A stretch of DNA of 58,082 nt from Flavobacterium sp. Lineage in GTDB: Bacteria; Bacteroidota; Bacteroidia; Flavobacteriales; Flavobacteriaceae. Numbering within the stretch: the stretch's first letter is position 1; every line of letters begins with the position of its first letter. Where the stretch lies: contig JACMPO010000137.1 of assembly GCA_014377455.1 (NCBI GenBank), positions 1 through 58,082 of the forward strand, given 5' to 3'. Of this stretch, positions 56,168 to 58,082 are shown in pieces. The position numbers and the translations under genes are program-made. The notes under the pieces were generated by a model. That model saw nothing but the letters and a program-made list of their open reading frames with translations, was not told where the DNA came from and did not search any database.

Positions 56168-57580
56168 ATGGCAAAGTTTGAATTAAAACTTCCAAAAATG
56201 GGAGAAAGTGTTGCAGAAGCAACGATTACCAATTGGTTAAAAGAAGTTGGAGATACCATTGAAATGGATGAAGCCGTACTTGAAATTGCTACTGATAAAG
56301 TAGATAGCGAAGTGCCAAGCGAAGTTTCAGGAATATTAATTGAGAAACTTTTTGGAAAAGACGATTTGGTACAAGTAGGTCAAACTATAGCAATTATTGA
56401 AACCGAAGCTGGAAATGCAGTTGAAGCAAATAGTGTAAAATTGAGTGAAAATAATTCTGTCACGTCGAGCGCAGTCGATAATGTCACATCGAGCGCAGTC
56501 GAGATGCAAGCTGTTTCAGAATTAGAAAAATCGGTTGAAGTTGCTAAAGAAATAGTTTCAACGCCACAAAATTTTTCTGATTCAGACAAATTCTTTTCAC
56601 CCTTAGTAAAAAATATTGCAAAAGAAGAAGGCGTTTCGTTTGCTGAACTTGACAGTATTTCTGGAACAGGAAAAGAAGGACGCGTTACTAAGGAAGATCT
56701 TTTGAAGTTTGTCGAAAGTCGAAAGTCGAAAGTTGATACTAACCAGAGCGAAATGACGAAGCAAAATCAACCTATGCAGACTGTCACATCGAGCGCAGTC
56801 GAGACGCCAAAAGCCGAAACCCGAAACTCGCAACACGAAACTCAAAACCCGCAACCAAAATCTGTAAATGGAGGCGACGAAATCATCGAAATGGACCGAA
56901 TGCGAAAACTCATTTCAGGTTATATGGTGGCTTCGGTACAAACTTCGGCTCACGTACAATCGTTTATAGAAGTTGACGTTACCAATATTGTAAAATGGAG
57001 AAATAAGGTAAAAGACGCTTTCGAGCAACGTGAAGGCGAGAAATTGACTTTCACACCTATATTTATGGAAGCAGTAGCAAAAGCATTAAAAGATTTTCCA
57101 GGATTAAATATTTCTGTTGATGGCGATTTCATCATTAAAAGAAAAAATATCAACCTCGGAATGGCTGCGGCTTTACCTAATGGAAATTTAATTGTTCCAG
57201 TAATTAAAAATGCCGATCAGTTAAATCTAGTTGGGATGGCAAAAGCTGTAAACGATTTAGGAAACCGAGCTAAAGCTGGAAAACTAAAACCAGACGATAC
57301 ACAAGGCGGCACTTATACGGTTACTAATGTAGGAACTTTTGGATCTGTGTTTGGAACTCCAATTATCAACCAACCACAAGTGGGAATTCTAGCTCTTGGT
57401 GCTATTAGAAAAGTGCCTGCGGTTATTGAAACTCCCGAAGGTGATTTTATTGGAATTCGTCAAAAGATGTTCTTGTCGCACAGTTACGACCACAGAGTTG
57501 TAGATGGTGCACTTGGTGGAAGTTTTGTAAAACGTGTAGCCGATTATTTAGAGTCTTTTGATGTGAATAGAGAGTATTAG
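56168..57580 (+). CDS. 2-oxoacid dehydrogenase E2 (dihydrolipoyl acyltransferase)
   Basis: 470 residues. Lipoyl domain with the lipoylated Lys44 in EIATDKVDSEVPS; linker about 80-140; E3/E1-binding domain (about 143-185: FSPLVKNIAKEEGVSFAELDSI ... GRVTKEDLL); a second linker; catalytic domain with HSYDHRVVDGALGG (His442, Asp446). Most like the branched-chain or generic E2 of Bacteroidota. The complex's E1 and E3 genes are not in view. Both linkers carry repeated DNA: three VTSSAV(E/D) units and heptad runs (see repeats at 56458-56855). Confidence 0.94.
   Translation: MAKFELKLPKMGESVAEATITNWLKEVGDTIEMDEAVLEIATDKVDSEVPSEVSGILIEKLFGKDDLVQVGQTIAIIETEAGNAVEANSVKLSENNSVTSSAVDNVTSSAVEMQAVSELEKSVEVAKEIVSTPQNFSDSDKFFSPLVKNIAKEEGVSFAELDSISGTGKEGRVTKEDLLKFVESRKSKVDTNQSEMTKQNQPMQTVTSSAVETPKAETRNSQHETQNPQPKSVNGGDEIIEMDRMRKLISGYMVASVQTSAHVQSFIEVDVTNIVKWRNKVKDAFEQREGEKLTFTPIFMEAVAKALKDFPGLNISVDGDFIIKRKNINLGMAAALPNGNLIVPVIKNADQLNLVGMAKAVNDLGNRAKAGKLKPDDTQGGTYTVTNVGTFGSVFGTPIINQPQVGILALGAIRKVPAVIETPEGDFIGIRQKMFLSHSYDHRVVDGALGGSFVKRVADYLESFDVNREY
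56458..56502 (+). repeat. Two copies of a 21-bp element in the first E2 linker
   Basis: Copies at 56458-56478 and 56482-56502 differ at one base and share the core TCGAGCGCAGTCGA. Both are read in the same frame as VTSSAVD and VTSSAVE. The element is GC-rich against an AT-rich gene. From memory, this sequence is a common dispersed intergenic repeat of flavobacteria. Confidence 0.8.
56711..56731 (+). repeat. GTCGAAA x3 heptad run in E2
   Basis: Three exact 7-base units at the end of the E3-binding domain. 21 bases equals 7 codons, so the frame is kept (protein VESRKSK). Confidence 0.8.
56782..56802 (+). repeat. Third copy of the 21-bp element, in the second E2 linker
   Basis: Identical to the copy at 56482-56502 over all 21 bases and again read as VTSSAVE, 280 bases away. 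Confidence 0.8.
56814..56855 (+). repeat. CCGAAAC-type heptad run (six units) in E2
   Basis: Units CCGAAAC, CCGAAAC, TCGCAAC, ACGAAAC, TCAAAAC and CCGCAAC, 42 bases or 14 codons, giving the Asn/Gln/Glu/Thr-rich stretch ETRNSQHETQNPQ. Confidence 0.8.
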
Positions 57581-57602
57581 AAAATAAACCATAATAAATT
57601 TT

Positions 57603-57644
57603 AAAAATACCTGCAATTTATTTTGTTAGGTGTTTTTTTTTTTT
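57603..57644 (+). terminator. Intrinsic terminator after the E2 gene
   Basis: AAAAATACCT (57603-57612) pairs with AGGTGTTTTT (57628-57637, one G-U pair); 12 T residues follow to 57644. Confidence 0.75.
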
Positions 57645-57666
57645 TGCTTTGTGAAAATTTATTTTT

Positions 57667-58082
57667 ATGAAACATACTTTACTTTTCACAGCTTTTACAT
57701 TTTTGTTTTTTCAATTTGCTTTGGGGCAAAATATATCTTTAGATACCGCTTTTGGAGTTGGAGGTAAAGTTCAAGATGCAAATTCGTATTTAATCTCTTC
57801 AATGGTACAGCAAAACGATGGTAAAACTGTTTGCTATAGTTTTGATATTAATTCAACAAATGTTGTAATTGAACGTTACAATACCAATGGTTCTTTAGAT
57901 ACAACTTACGGAACTAATGGAAAAGTAAGTACGTCATTAGCAATGTACACTTACACTTATCAATCAATAGCTATTCAAACGGACGGTAAAATTATTGCGG
58001 TAGGCTATTTGCCAAGCACTACATCAACTACCGATTACGAAAATTTCGGAGTTTTAAGATTGAATACAAATGGAGCTATTGA
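57667..58082 (+). CDS. Secreted protein with delta-60 repeats, 3'-truncated by window edge
   Basis: The frame is open from ATG 57667 to the window end (138 codons visible). Signal peptide MKHTLLFTAFTFLFFQFALGQ, then the delta-60 pattern twice: NTNGSLDTTYGTNGKV and IQTDGKIIAVG; the first unit DTAFGVGGKV is the same motif. Such proteins usually form seven- or eight-bladed propellers and in flavobacteria often end in a T9SS sorting domain, which would lie beyond the window. Confidence 0.85.
   Translation, partial: MKHTLLFTAFTFLFFQFALGQNISLDTAFGVGGKVQDANSYLISSMVQQNDGKTVCYSFDINSTNVVIERYNTNGSLDTTYGTNGKVSTSLAMYTYTYQSIAIQTDGKIIAVGYLPSTTSTTDYENFGVLRLNTNGAI

Overview
The window is an AT-rich chromosomal segment from a member of the Bacteroidota, most likely a Flavobacteriaceae species close to Flavobacterium. 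Four points support this. Several secreted proteins end in type IX secretion (T9SS) sorting domains, and a PorD-like T9SS gene is present. Several promoters match the Bacteroidota form TTG-N(17-20)-TAnnTTTG. Shine-Dalgarno sequences are mostly weak or absent. Families typical of flavobacteria recur (DUF4295, DUF4835, DUF6495, and a 5'-nucleotidase split into two genes). I see no rRNA, tRNA, CRISPR array, transposase, prophage or plasmid gene. This looks like ordinary core genome with a few accessory genes.

Layout. 1-8 kb: the end of an ABC-F ATPase, a YihY-type membrane protein, a DUF2147 protein, priA, an orphan LytTR response regulator, and the rpsF-rpsR-rplI ribosomal operon. 7.4-15 kb: a palindromic repeat, a DUF6495 gene, ligA, a tandem array of three YhhN-like membrane protein genes (the third broken by two in-frame TAA codons), a two-gene 5'-nucleotidase on the minus strand, and a DUF6913-dapA pair. 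15.5-21.7 kb: a run of housekeeping genes bamD-rpoZ-coaBC-porD-recN, then fabV. 21.7-26.6 kb: two large T9SS cargo proteins. 26.6-34.6 kb: a glycosyltransferase fused in frame to dephospho-CoA kinase, an RprX/RprY-like two-component pair, two envelope polysaccharide genes (GT9 and a KdkA-like kinase), a Ppx/GppA phosphatase and a lipoprotein peptidase. 34.6-39.9 kb: an exonuclease, an FAH-family enzyme, an Hpt protein, cinA, rpmB-rpmG-DUF4295, ftsY and a small membrane protein. 40-46.6 kb: a double-domain ice-binding T9SS protein, a serine hydrolase, small conserved genes and a GlcD-type FAD oxidase. 46.8-58 kb: meaB, an SPFH protein, a MATE exporter, a T9SS protein, a methyltransferase, an ABC-F ATPase, a GT2 glycosyltransferase, a 2-oxoacid dehydrogenase E2, and the start of a delta-60-repeat secreted protein.

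The most interesting signal is not a gene cluster. It is a class of short repeats with a 7-nucleotide period. Two copies form intergenic hairpins with heptads in inverted orientation (35409-35466 and 52455-52514). Related heptad runs lie inside two coding sequences: a methyltransferase (51924-51958) and the E2 linkers (56711-56731 and 56814-56855). The E2 linkers also carry three in-frame copies of a 21-bp element. Repeats of intergenic type therefore seem to have entered, and been tolerated in, disordered protein linkers. Other notable points are the GT2-CoaE fusion, the twice-interrupted third YhhN-like gene, a tandem DUF3494 ice-binding protein, and a structured intergenic element at 46663-46769.
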